Origin: Ochromonas danica
Lineage: Eukaryota; Sar; Chrysophyceae; Chromulinales; Chromulinaceae
DNA length: 61,280 nt
Assembly: GCA_015146655.1 (NCBI GenBank)
Contig: VKHL01000164.1
Span: 1 to 61,280 of the forward strand
Direction: 5' to 3'
Made by a program: the position numbers and the translations under genes. The notes beneath the pieces are model-generated. The model made no database searches. It worked only from the letters and a program-made list of their open reading frames with translations, and was not told the DNA's origin. Positions 8,750 to 18,747 of the stretch are shown piece by piece (positions within the stretch are counted from its first letter, which is position 1; every line of letters begins with the position of its first letter).

Positions 8750-9644
8750 ATGAGTGATCTAATGGATGAACGTATTCAACAAGCTGTTGAAGGTTTAATC
8801 AAAGCAAACATTAATTTTGTTGCCATAGACTTTGATGTGAGCCACAGTCTTCTCTATCATCTATGAGTGACTTATGAAGACTGTTATTGTCATATGGTGC
8901 TTTATTTTGTTAGCAAACAATGATTTCTCTACATACTTATGGAAGATTTTTGGGCAAGCCCGAAGAACTTGCTCCCTTTCTTCGACCTGTCTTTCTTAAG
9001 CTTGTCCCTGCCATCGCGGATAAAAGTGAGATTCTTTCCCTTTATATCTCATTGTATCGTAACTCTTGCTCATCTTTGTTGGCGGTGGAATAATCAGATA
9101 TAGAGCTGGCTATTGTCACTTTCTCTGGACAAGTTTCCATGATTAGGAAAGTGGTAAGTCATCTAATTTTACGTCCTAAATCATTTGTTTGATCAATAAT
9201 AAGGCTTGGATGAACAGTTGGAGATCAACTTTGGCGAACTGTTCAAACGCTTTGTGATTCGTGGGACAGGTAGGGAAGAAGATTGGCGCGTTACTGGTGA
9301 GTCCCCTTTTCCGTGCCTGTTCTCTGAGATTCGCTGGTTAGGAGACTATATTCTTTGCATGGCTAATAGAGAAAGCGCTCAGAAAATTGCCTGGTAAACA
9401 AGGACATATGGCGTCAGCAGCAGCAGTGCTGAACCAGCGTGGAGATGTTGTAATCACACCAGCATCAACTTTGCTCATTGATGACGACGAGCGCAATGTA
9501 CTAGAAGCAATAGCGTCAGGCACGCCTGGCATTGTCTTCAATCCCGAGTCTCCTTTAGATTTACTCGATGAGATGGTTGCTTTGGAAACCCTCCTTCCTC
9601 AGCTGGGTCAAGAGCAGGAGGAAGGTATGGTTCGTAGCAATTAA
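8750..9644 (+). CDS. HAD-superfamily phosphatase-like protein, copy B
   Basis: Exons by eye: 8750-8836, 8914-9025, 9098-9153, 9204-9296 and 9370-9644. All four HAD motifs are visible: I, DFDQT (nucleophile Asp, split by intron 1); II, the Thr/Ser in AIVTFSGQ; III, the Lys in LPGKQGHM; IV, LIDDDERN. The family hydrolyses phosphoesters through an Asp-phosphate intermediate. The substrate here is unknown and the protein is small (about 205 aa) with little room for a cap domain. Oddity: with GT-AG splicing at intron 3, exon 3 ends in phase 0 but exon 4 needs two fewer bases to keep the frame shared with the paralogue at 10070. So either a non-canonical splice is used or the gene is frameshifted. 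Confidence 0.65.
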
Positions 9645-10069
9645 TCAGTCTGCTTTTTTGGTCTTGCAATATAAAAGTGGTTGGCTTTGTTCTTGATCTC
9701 GAAAGCTGTTTTTGCTGTTGATCTGCTTGTAGTTAATGATGGGATTGGTCATGTCCTTGTTGGTAGAGTCATTTAAAGATATGTTTCGATGTTACCTATT
9801 GCTTTCTGTATGATCATATTGACCACAGTTCTCCTTATAATTTAACTCAACCTCCTAACGTGTCCACTGTATCTATCAAACCCTTTGTGCGCTAATTGTA
9901 CTGTAACACCCCGCATAACAATCACCATGTTGCGCCAAATCGCAAATGCGCGTGTTACTTGCGCTCTGCTGTACTTCTGCTGTATGGCGAGTGCGTGCAT
10001 TGCGTCGCGCAGGTGTGCTGGGAGTGTGAAAATCCAACGAACACAAGGCAGAAGGCCAGACAGAAAACA
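9645..10069. other. Spacer between two HAD paralogues
   Basis: No gene is recognised. The last 150 bp are richer in GC (GCGC-containing) than the flanks and may be promoter DNA of the downstream paralogue. A short frame starting at 9927 overlaps the next gene and has no recognisable features. Confidence 0.4.
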
Positions 10070-10992
10070 ATGCCGAAGAACCTTGTGGCTAATAGAGAGA
10101 TCATCACAATGAATGAAGAAGACAGTTATGACACTCTCATTCGTGATACTGTAGATGCAATCATTGCTGCAGAAATCAATTTTGTTGCGGTTGATTTTGA
10201 TGTAAGTCTGCCTATTATCATATCTTTACTATCGGATTCCCCGCATCACGCGATTTTGCTCTCTTTTTTTCTATTGATAGGATACATTGATCAATGAACA
10301 TACTGGAGGAAAGTCTTATAAGAAACCAGAGGAATTAGCTAAGATGGTTCGTCCTATTTTCCGTAGACTAATTCCAGCTTTGGCAGAGAGAAGTGAGTAG
10401 AGGACCCATACGTACATGATATCTTGAGATAAAAGAGTTGGACTTATTTATTCTGTTTCTCTCTTAATTATATCATAGATGTTCATATTGCTATTGTCAC
10501 GTTTTCAGGACAAAGTTCTCTAGTACAAGGTGTGGTAAGTGTTCATTCTTTAGAGGGAGATATAATAATAATCCTTTTCCTCTTCCTACTTGATTAGGTT
10601 GATGCTGCCTTTGGCAAGTCGTATAAAATTCTCATTCGTGGAAATGGTCCTGATGAGCAGTGGCGTGCTTGTTGTAAGCGATCACTTGGTTCCAGTCCGA
10701 CCCACTGGAGACTAACCTCTAGCAATGCTTTTCTATGATAATAGACCGCCAATCACAGCCCGGCAAGCTTGCTCATATGGCTTCTGCGGCACATGAGATT
10801 AGTCAGACGCACTCCATAGAGATTACCAAAGCTTCAACTCTCTTGATTGATGATGATACTGACAACGTCGCGACTGCTTTGAAAGCTGGAGCGAGAGCTG
10901 TTGTCTTTGAAAATCATCTCCCTGAAGCCTTTGCTCACACGATTATCAACTTGAGTCAGATTCACTGTAATACCCGAAGATCCCAATCGTGA
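10070..10992 (+). CDS. HAD-superfamily phosphatase-like protein, diverged paralogue
   Basis: Exons: 10070 (or 10109)-10201, 10281-10392, 10479-10534, 10598-10673 and 10745-10992. All phases agree, with the same intron positions as the HAD gene at 8750. The protein carries motif I DFDDT (split by intron 1), motif II IVTFSGQ, motif III QPGKLAHM and motif IV LIDDDTDN, so the catalytic set is complete. Start: the ATG at 10109 (MNEEDSYD) aligns with the paralogue start; the ATG at 10070 would add 13 residues. The conserved intron positions but diverged sequence indicate an older tandem duplication than the 1/7149 event. This is the copy most likely to be functional. The substrate is unknown. Confidence 0.8.
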
Positions 10993-11191
10993 TCGAACGC
11001 AATTCACTCATTGTGGAACTTTGTCACGCGTATTTTGTGTGTTTATTATGAATACTTTTGAGAGGCGATTGGAAGTATTGTTTACTCTTTATCATGGTTG
11101 TTGTTTCCTATTAGTATGTGCTAGTGGTTGTACTTACTGGTAGTGTTACTTTTAAGACGTCTAATTTCAGACAGCCATTCCACAATACAAT

Positions 11192-12454
11192 CTAATACAT
11201 CTTCTTTTTCTTCAAAGCACGCTGAGTTCGAAGACCCAAGATCTTCCTCGCCAACTTGATCACCACAGCAATAGCAGTAAGAATAATACAATAGACTGCT
11301 AATTGGAGACCAGGAGGTAAGACAGGGTAATCCGCGAAAGTGACATCTGTAGATGAGGAAGTGGTTCTCTGCCATTCTGCTTGCTGATTGATGACGACTT
11401 GATGAGATAGAAGACCTTCTCCTTGATGACCTTCATTCAATGACTTCAAAGCAACGGAGACATTCAATGCTCCATTGTCTAGAGGATTAATGGACATGAC
11501 TGCATAATTCTTTTCAACAAAATAACTGGTTGGAGTTATACGATGTTTATTGAATAGTGTCATCATTAAAGGACAGAGAACCTTATTGATAAAGTTATCA
11601 GCAGAACTATGAGTTAAACCAGATGATGTTATCTCCACTAATTGACTATCAGGCGCGGTAGTCTCATGGAAAGTAGCAGATGATAGTTCAGCCAGATGGA
11701 CATCGCCAGAGACCAGCAATATCTTATCTGTGTTATACTTCTTTAACAGGTTTAACAGACGAAGTCTTTCTTTAGGGAAATGTCCCCATCCTTCAAAAAC
11801 CGGATTGGAAGTAAGCATTTGAATACTTGACACCAAGATAACAAGGTCGGCCTTGTTGTTTGCCAAGGTCTCTTCCAACCATTTCCATTGGACCTCACCA
11901 AGTATCTCTCCATCATATTCTCGTCCATACCCCATTACACTATATGCACCTCGTATCGCAGAGGCAAAAATTGCACTGAGAGGGAACTTGTACTCACCCA
12001 AAGATCGGATATAGTGTGGAGATCGAAAAGTTCGAGTATCCAGGAAAACCACTTTGGCACTGCTGGAGTCACCAAGGGGGACGTCTAGACTATGATAGAT
12101 ACCATCTTGATCCTTCATCTTAGAAACCTCTGTATTACCAGATCTTTCTAAAAATCGTAAGAATTCAAGTTGTCGTTCATGACGGAAAGAAACATCAGCT
12201 CCAGCATCATTGACACCATAGTCATGATCATCCCATACACCATCTACCTTCTTCATATGACTTACCAATGATTGATATTCTCTATGAGAGAGTTGTAGGT
12301 CATATGCTTGTCGTAGATCAGGTATGGTAGAACCTTTTGTATAGACTGCATCCCCTGTCCACAGGAAATAATCTGCTTGCTCATCTTCAATGATCTTCCA
12401 ATAATCTTGAGGTAGATTTTGACGATTGCATGAAGCAAAGATAATCTTTACCAT
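11192..12454 (-). CDS. PhoD-like metallophosphatase, C-terminally membrane-anchored
   Basis: This is a 420-aa single-exon gene. Metal-binding motifs of PhoD-like phosphoesterases are in order: FASCNRQ near the N-terminus, WTGDAVY (Asp), WDDHDYGVND (around residue 93), and SGDVHLAEL near residue 245. It has no N-terminal signal peptide. A hydrophobic segment near residues 382-402 (LQLAVYCIILTAIAVVIKLA) is followed by a basic tail ending KKKKMY, which looks like a tail anchor with a KKXX-like ER-retrieval signal (inference). Eukaryotic relatives are annotated as alkaline phosphatase D-like or phospholipase-type phosphodiesterases. The substrate cannot be read from sequence. The ATG at 12454 directly precedes the conserved FASCNRQ strand. 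Confidence 0.9.
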   Translation of the reverse strand: MVKIIFASCNRQNLPQDYWKIIEDEQADYFLWTGDAVYTKGSTIPDLRQAYDLQLSHREYQSLVSHMKKVDGVWDDHDYGVNDAGADVSFRHERQLEFLRFLERSGNTEVSKMKDQDGIYHSLDVPLGDSSSAKVVFLDTRTFRSPHYIRSLGEYKFPLSAIFASAIRGAYSVMGYGREYDGEILGEVQWKWLEETLANNKADLVILVSSIQMLTSNPVFEGWGHFPKERLRLLNLLKKYNTDKILLVSGDVHLAELSSATFHETTAPDSQLVEITSSGLTHSSADNFINKVLCPLMMTLFNKHRITPTSYFVEKNYAVMSINPLDNGALNVSVALKSLNEGHQGEGLLSHQVVINQQAEWQRTTSSSTDVTFADYPVLPPGLQLAVYCIILTAIAVVIKLARKILGLRTQRALKKKKMY

Positions 12455-12840
12455 TGCAGATGGATAAGGATATAGTTCTGATTGGTTCCACTGTGATTTG
12501 TTTGATGGACACGTGTTGATTGTTTTGAGAGCTTTTGCCTCGTGGCTTTCTCACAGACGAGCAGACAACCAGCCGAGGATCGATGGAATCCATGGATTCC
12601 GAGTAGAAAGGTTAAGTTGTCAAGATTGCGTTTTTGCGCGGGGAAGGTGACGTTGGTGTGAGTGGGGACAGTCTGTCACTGTTCACACTACCTTGACCCT
12701 CCTATATGTCAACACGACATCATGATGGAAGTGGATCATCTTTAACTTAGTCTACTTAATAGATAGATCCTGTCTGTCATCTTCTCTTAACCATACATTC
12801 TTTAGCCATACTACTTCTTCTTTATCCCTTGATATTAATA
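12455..12840. promoter_or_regulatory. Shared upstream region of divergent PhoD-like and PGAM genes
   Basis: This is a 386-bp head-to-head spacer. No TATA box or repeated dyad stands out; there is a pyrimidine-rich stretch (12780-12830) just before the PGAM start. It probably holds both promoters, judged by position only. Confidence 0.4.
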
Positions 12841-14173
12841 ATGATGATATTTCAAGGGATATTAGGAAAGAAGTTATCTTCTTCTTCTCCTGCTGTTGCT
12901 GCTTCTATTATACAGAAAGAAAGTGTTCATACCGTTGTGATGATTCGACATGGTGAATCATTATGGAATTTAGAGAAAAGATTTACAGGATGGTGTGATG
13001 TTCCATTAACACCGAATGGTGAGACAGATGCAAGAGATGCTGGCCATCTCATTGGTGAGCGAGGATTGCACTTCGATGTAGCATTTACATCGACATTAGA
13101 AAGAGCATGGCGTACCTGTGCTATGGTTCTTTCTTCCTCAGGTCAACCTGGTGTGCCTACTTATCGTAGTTGGTATCTCAATGAACGACATTATGGAGGT
13201 AAGCATTTGACGTTTAGTTTAACCCCTAAATGGGTACTAATGGTTATAATGCCCTGTAGCTTTACAGGGTCATAAAAAGAATAGTGAGAAGCTTACAGAA
13301 GTCTTTGGTGAACAACATCTTATTGACTTGCGTCGATCATATGATGCTGCTCCTCCTTCCATGTATGATTTGGACTTTCTGAGACTATTAGGACCTCAGG
13401 CATTAGATACTTGTACAGGCATGGTTGACCCTAGATATATTGATCAAACTGCTTATTATGTTACCAAACGAAACCTATTGCTGACAACAAAGCAGACAGC
13501 CATGCCCAAACATCTTCCTGATCGTGTCTATTCTCGAATACGTTACCCAGCAACTGAGAGTTTGAAACAATGCCAAGAACGAGCCTACACCTATTGGAAA
13601 CAAGTTATTGCGCCTCGTGTTCTGGCTGGGGAACGTGTTCTAATTGTCGCTCATGCAAACACGATTCGAGCGTTAGTGAAAGTGATTGATAATATCTCTG
13701 ATGACAGCATTCCACATCTGAAAATCCCGAATGGTGTGCCGTTAGTGTACACTTTAGATCGTCAGCTCCGACCTACTGATATGACGGATGATATAGGCTT
13801 CCAGGCCAAATACCTTGTATCTGCAAGGAATCATAGCAAGTCCATGACTTATGAAAGATCTGTAAAGCGCAAGCTCAGGTCACTATTTGAATATCTCGAT
13901 CATGATGGAGATGGTCGTATCACCCAGCAATGCCTATTGCATGGGTTAAGTCGATTAGGTAATCTCAACCTACGACTAGATGAAGTAGTTGATGATCCCC
14001 TTGATCAAGAGCGTCAAGCACAATTGTATAGTGATATTTGCGAATATGAAGTGGAAGAGATTATTCGTTGTGTTCCTGACGCTGATGATGAAGGTGGTAT
14101 CACTCTCAAGGCTTTCCTTGATTCTGAAGAGACTCTTCTCCCTCGATTGTCCAAATTGCGTCTATTGCAATAA
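12841..14173 (+). CDS. dPGM-type phosphoglycerate mutase with C-terminal EF-hand pair
   Basis: Exons are 12841-13198 and 13260-14173, giving about 423 aa. The mutase has the phospho-His motif VMIRHGESLWN, the FTGWCDVPLT strand, and NERHYG/ALQG, whose codon is split by the intron. It also has VYSRIRYPATESL and the second catalytic His in VLIVAHANTIRAL. The family interconverts 3- and 2-phosphoglycerate in glycolysis. After the mutase (about residue 310) comes an unusual extension with an EF-hand loop (DHDGDGRITQQC, a Cys replacing the usual last acidic ligand) and a weaker second loop (DADDEGGITLKA). This suggests calcium regulation (inference). The mutase part is longer than usual between the two catalytic motifs. 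A 7-bp hairpin encloses the 3' splice site. Confidence 0.9.
13252..13269 (+). promoter_or_regulatory. Hairpin enclosing the 3' splice site of the PGAM intron
   Basis: CCCTGTA (13252-13258) pairs perfectly with TACAGGG (13263-13269) around a 4-nt loop. The intron-terminal AG is at 13258-13259, at the stem/loop edge. If it forms in the pre-mRNA it would mask or present the splice acceptor. It could be chance. Confidence 0.4.
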
Positions 14174-14760
14174 ACGATTCTTCAATGCATTAGCTTTGCT
14201 ATGGTGGTGTGGGGTTGATATTGAAAGTTTTGCTATGCTTTGTTTTAAAAAGCTATCAATGCTTCATAATGCTACAGTTTGTCTTGTGGATGAATAATGA
14301 AGTTTGGTGAGTGTTTGATTTGGTTATAAATCATCAATAATGTAGTGATAATGGATAGTTTTGCTTAAAATAGTTTGGCATGTAATTTGGTTTTGTTATT
14401 GCGAGTTGGGCAGTGCAAGTCTTGTCTTGCTCAGATCCCTTCTTTGTTTGAAATGACCCCTTTTGTTAAACGATAGTTGAAAAGATGTTGATGATGTAAA
14501 TTTGTACCGATAATTGATTTCATTTCTGTTAATGTTCTTTTTGAAAGAAAGGTTTCTGTCTCTTATCAATAGACGCTAATAAAATCTCTCTCCCCTATTC
14601 TATTCTGAACTAGTCTATATCAAACATAACATACTGTACATTACACAGAACCGATTTGTTTCCCACGCTTCCTGCAATTCCGCATTGACTCTGGGAAAAC
14701 ATACCTATAGATACAGTAATTCATCTGATATCTTCAGACACTCTGCTGCTATATTAGTCC
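14174..14760. other. Intergenic, no gene recognised
   Basis: This is an AT-rich spacer between two co-directional genes. It has poly-T-rich 3' UTR-like sequence and a pyrimidine-rich patch near 14585-14610 before the next start. No repeats or RNA genes were seen. Confidence 0.5.
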
Positions 14761-17361
14761 ATGTCAGTCTATGTTTGGGGTTCAAACACACATCAACAGT
14801 TAATTGGTCAAAGTCAAGCAAGATTCTATTCTCCCGCTTCAGTTGATCCGAATTGTTTTGATGACCAAGTGCCAATTCAAGTTGCCGCAGGTGATCAACA
14901 TACACTTGTCCTTTGTGAATCAGGTGAAGTCTATTCCTTTGGAAATGGAAGAGATGGTCAATTGGGTCAAGGAGAAAGGTTTGAAAGAAACAAGAAAAAT
15001 CTGGTCGTAGGTCTTGATCACGAGACAATAGTTCATATTGCAGCAGGAGCTAGTAGCTCCTTTGCTATCACTTCGACAGGAAGTGTCTATCATTGGGGTC
15101 TTGTTCATATGGAAGAGAACCCTGTTGATCTTCCCCTTCCTAATGATAATATGAATGAGGCTGTTATAACAGGTCAACTTACAGGGTTAGCTCAAGATCA
15201 AGATCTTGTTATTCAGCCAACAACAACTACGACTACCATGACGACCACTGACCCTCCTGCTCCGGCAACAGGATCACGACGCGAACGAGCCCTTGCTGCT
15301 CTTCAATCTGGAAGCAATCGTCAAGGAGGCAATAATGCCGAACAAACACGCCATTTACGAGATATCGTACGGGAGAGTACAGAACGTTGGATGCTCCCCA
15401 CAGAAGAAGCCGAGAGACAATATTATGAAGAACTGCGTGCTATGGGTTATCATCTTGATGAAGTGGAAGAGCTAATCCAGCATCGGGAAGAAGAGCATAC
15501 CGATATGCTCCGAGCAGTTTGCAAGCGTCAAGTTCAGCCTATGCCTATTCGAATTGCTTCTTTGGAGAGAAAGCGTATAGTTGCCATAGCAGCCGGATAT
15601 GCCCATGTGCTTGCTTTGGCTGATACTGGAAGGTTATTTGCCGCAGGATATAATGATCGAGGTCAATTGGGATTGGGCCATCGGATCAACACCAGCGCCT
15701 TCAAGAGCGTGGACTTGCTTAGTAATAAATTTGTTCTGCAAATCGCTTGTGGACAACAACATTCCATGTGTAGAGCTATTGATCGCAGTGAAATTGATGA
15801 GTCGGTTCATGCTGGCAGCTCCTTTGGAGGGGATGTCTATGTTTGGGGCAATGGAATGCTTGGCCAGCTTGGTCTGGGTCGTCGTGGAACCACTAAAGGT
15901 CGAATGGTACCTACCCTCTTACATTCTATCCAGAAGCAGTATCCTCAGGGTGCAATCAGTATTGCAGCTGGTGCCAACTTTTCTGTAGTTGTAGTTTGTA
16001 CGGGCGAAGTCTACTCGTTTGGCCATGCTGAATATAATCAACACGGCACGGGTAATTCATCACACTTGGATTATGTAGATCCATTCCATTTCTTTGAGCC
16101 TCGAAAAGTATGTATTGTTTCTCCTCTTCGTAAAGATGCCCACACTGTTCGAGATGGTAGTCTGCAAGAAACAACTGAGGTTCAGATCTCTTCTGTCACT
16201 TGTGGTGCTGTCTTCACTTTAGCCATCGACAATCTCGGTAATCTCTACTCTTGGGGATGGAATGAAAGCGGTGTGTTGGGTCAAACATTCCAATTCTCTT
16301 CTTCTCCTCAAAGAATTGAAGGAATAGGAAGCCATGCAGCAGGACTCAAGATCATGCAAGTGAGTTGTGGTGGAAAGCATGTAATCGCGTTAGCTGGTGA
16401 TGGCGGTTTGCCATGGGCAACTGCATATCGTCAAATCCTCCAAGAGCCACGTTTTCATGATTGCTATCTAGTGGCTGACAATCATTCTCTTTTGCCTTGT
16501 CATCAAGCATTGTTGGCTGCTCGCAGTTCCTATCTTCGTGGTTTTCTTCGAGCTGCTAAACAAGATCAAACTCATGGAAATCATTCGCTCCATTTGACAT
16601 TCTCGGGTACTTCTTATAGTAATGTCACACTGCGTTGTCTATTGGAATATCTCTATCTTGATCGTTGTCGTGTTCCTGAGCACAAGCTAAAAGAGGTCCT
16701 TTCTCTGGCAAAACAGTTATGTTTGTCGGATTGGGCAAAGCAATTGAAGCCACGTCGATTCAATGACAAAACGACTACTTCCTTATCTTTTGTCAATAAT
16801 ATGTTGAATCTTCTTTCGAGTGACCTTGCTGCAGAGACTGCTGATGTTGTATTTGCTTCTAAGTTATTACCAAATGAAAAGAAACTATACGGTCATCGCT
16901 TTATCTTGTGGAGAATACCTTATTTTGATACTTTCTTTCGAAGCTCTTTTGCGGATTGTAATCGCAAGATTGAGTGTGAAGGCAGAGAGATGCTTGAGAT
17001 TGACATCTCTGGTTTACTATTGGATGGTATTGAAATCAAGATATTCGAACTCTTACTGCAACATGCATATCAAGGTTATTTCGGAAGCGCACATATGACG
17101 GAGAACAATGAGGGTGATATTGATATTAATGATGTGATGTCACTCTTGGTGGCTGCTAATCGTCTTGGATTTTCTTCTCTCGCACAGGGTTATGAAAGAA
17201 AGATTGCTTTATGCCTGACTCAAGCGACAGAGGAAGATGTTGTCCTGGCGATGGAATTTGCTCGCGAATATAACCTTTATCGCTTGGAACGACAATGTTG
17301 TGACTTACACCGTACTCTTCAGCAAAGAGTGGCTGATTCCCTGATACAAAGAAAAGGTTGA
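14761..17361 (+). CDS. RCC1-repeat protein with two C-terminal BTB/POZ domains
   Basis: This is an 866-aa intronless gene. Residues 1-120 hold RCC1 blades (VYVWGSNTHQQL, VYSFGNGRDGQLGQG). An inserted low-complexity then helical region (about 125-260) interrupts the propeller. More blades follow at about 270-550 (YNDRGQLGLGH, VYVWGNGMLGQLGLG, LYSWGWNESGVLGQ). BTB domain 1 starts near residue 563 (HDCYLVADNHSLLPCHQALL) and BTB domain 2 near 690 (ADVVFASKLLPNEKKLYGHRF). The ending helices may be BACK-like. Proteins of this type act as Cul3 adaptors or bind small GTPases and chromatin. Which applies here is not shown. Two BTB domains in one chain suggest an internal dimer. The start directly begins the first blade. 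Confidence 0.92.
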   Translation: MSVYVWGSNTHQQLIGQSQARFYSPASVDPNCFDDQVPIQVAAGDQHTLVLCESGEVYSFGNGRDGQLGQGERFERNKKNLVVGLDHETIVHIAAGASSSFAITSTGSVYHWGLVHMEENPVDLPLPNDNMNEAVITGQLTGLAQDQDLVIQPTTTTTTMTTTDPPAPATGSRRERALAALQSGSNRQGGNNAEQTRHLRDIVRESTERWMLPTEEAERQYYEELRAMGYHLDEVEELIQHREEEHTDMLRAVCKRQVQPMPIRIASLERKRIVAIAAGYAHVLALADTGRLFAAGYNDRGQLGLGHRINTSAFKSVDLLSNKFVLQIACGQQHSMCRAIDRSEIDESVHAGSSFGGDVYVWGNGMLGQLGLGRRGTTKGRMVPTLLHSIQKQYPQGAISIAAGANFSVVVVCTGEVYSFGHAEYNQHGTGNSSHLDYVDPFHFFEPRKVCIVSPLRKDAHTVRDGSLQETTEVQISSVTCGAVFTLAIDNLGNLYSWGWNESGVLGQTFQFSSSPQRIEGIGSHAAGLKIMQVSCGGKHVIALAGDGGLPWATAYRQILQEPRFHDCYLVADNHSLLPCHQALLAARSSYLRGFLRAAKQDQTHGNHSLHLTFSGTSYSNVTLRCLLEYLYLDRCRVPEHKLKEVLSLAKQLCLSDWAKQLKPRRFNDKTTTSLSFVNNMLNLLSSDLAAETADVVFASKLLPNEKKLYGHRFILWRIPYFDTFFRSSFADCNRKIECEGREMLEIDISGLLLDGIEIKIFELLLQHAYQGYFGSAHMTENNEGDIDINDVMSLLVAANRLGFSSLAQGYERKIALCLTQATEEDVVLAMEFAREYNLYRLERQCCDLHRTLQQRVADSLIQRKG

Positions 17362-17944
17362 TCTTTTACCATGGGATTTGTGTGGAAGGACTGTATTATG
17401 TGCACTATTGTTATTGCACAAGAGTATTCGAATACCTGGCAGTTATGTTATAACGTGATCTAGGGTTGATAATAATGTTGAATAGCGCATCATATTTTAA
17501 GTACATTTTAAAGTGCATACACGTTTGTATGGAAACTTGGAATCTAACTTGGCAACAAACCAAAGAAACAAAAACAAGCATAGCCAGTGAGCACTGCTGT
17601 CACCACAACAAATCGCAAACCAATGATGTTAAACCGTGGAAAGGTATACCCAGGCAGCGTCAAGGCGTATACTACTACAGTTACCACTGCCGATGAGGTC
17701 TCACCTCTGAATGCACTTTCTACTGTTAGTCTTCTTGGTAAACATATATAACCTATCGACAAAACTCGAGGTTTTTGTGTTCATTTGAAGGGTTTGCGCT
17801 GAAAAATGTTGAGTTTTCCTCTTGAAACGCCTTTTGTTGCTACGAGATGTTCACGATTAATTAATTCGCCAGTCTAGAACAAGTGTACCTACTGCCTATT
17901 GATACTACTTCCAACTGCTTGCAATCTTTTCTCTTCAATAAACC
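17362..17944. other. Intergenic, no gene recognised
   Basis: This spacer ends with a pyrimidine-rich stretch and AACC just before the ATG at 17945. Nothing in it has coding character on either strand. Confidence 0.5.
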
Positions 17945-18234
17945 ATGGAAAATCAAAACATTGCTTTTGACCAGAATCTTGAAGATTTTCGTATGAAAAT
18001 TGCCGCACAATGTGAGGTAAGAGATCATGATGCTGTCTCACCCTGTGCTTTTGTTTCATAATGATAACAATATGAATGTCTGATAAGAAATATCGCTCAG
18101 CTACTCAGAAAGACAAAGCCAAGCACAGTCAATTAGTGAATTCCCTGGAAAAGGACTTTGGAGATAAAATCAGTATTGCCAAGTATCTGGAAGATGTTAA
18201 GCAAGAGACTCTCTATGCTCATATCCAAGAATAA
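17945..18234 (+). CDS. Small spliced gene, 72-aa helical protein
   Basis: Exons are 17945-18016 and 18088-18234, joined by a GTAAGA...AG intron of 71 nt at phase 0. The product begins MENQNIAFDQNLEDFRMK and ends LEDVKQETLYAHIQE. It is charged, has no membrane segment, and looks entirely alpha-helical. I do not recognise it; its size and composition would suit a small subunit of a larger complex. Support comes from the ATG context (AACC before ATG), matching phases, clean splice sites like those of the neighbours, and the lack of stops in 72 codons. Confidence 0.65.
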
Positions 18235-18747
18235 AGCAAAGGAATGAAAAACCAGCTTGACAGAGCACTCTAAACCATGATATAACATGACAAACTATGC
18301 AAAGTTATGATACCAAAGACAGGTTGCATCACACCACACCACATAGATATTGCATTATGTCCCTATAGTCTATTCATGCAGCTCTAGTCTACTCTCCTCA
18401 ATTATGTGTCTCTGAAGATTCACATATGCCTCCTGAGAACTGTTATTTTTTTATGGTGTCAAGGTGTAGGAAAGTGTTGTGTGTAAAGGAAGTTGTCTTA
18501 CCATAAGCAGAGTTTAATGTTCCATGATAATATATGTTAGACATTTACATGCTTTAGCATACATACTCTATAGTCGAGCAGTATAATCTATACTGGCTTA
18601 TCATATAAAGAGAATTGTAGTGTCCATGATCATTACTTTACTCGGAAATCTGTCAGGCATAAGACATTTCGAGATTTTACCTTTAAACACAATTTACCGA
18701 ATAAATCAGAATCGCAACCAAAACTAGCCAAGACAAGAAGCAGTATT
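18235..18747. other. Intergenic, no gene recognised
   Basis: This spacer lies between converging 3' ends and is AT-rich, with several TATA-like runs that have no nearby start. Nothing else was seen. Confidence 0.5.

Larger units (their letters stand above)
7149..9393 (+). repeat. Segmental duplication, copy B
   Basis: This is the direct repeat of 1-2261. The offset is 7148 bases before the 16-bp indel near 7232 and 7132 bases after it. Copy B joins smoothly to the remaining exon of the HAD gene at 9394, so B is the more complete copy and A the truncated one. Confidence 0.97.
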
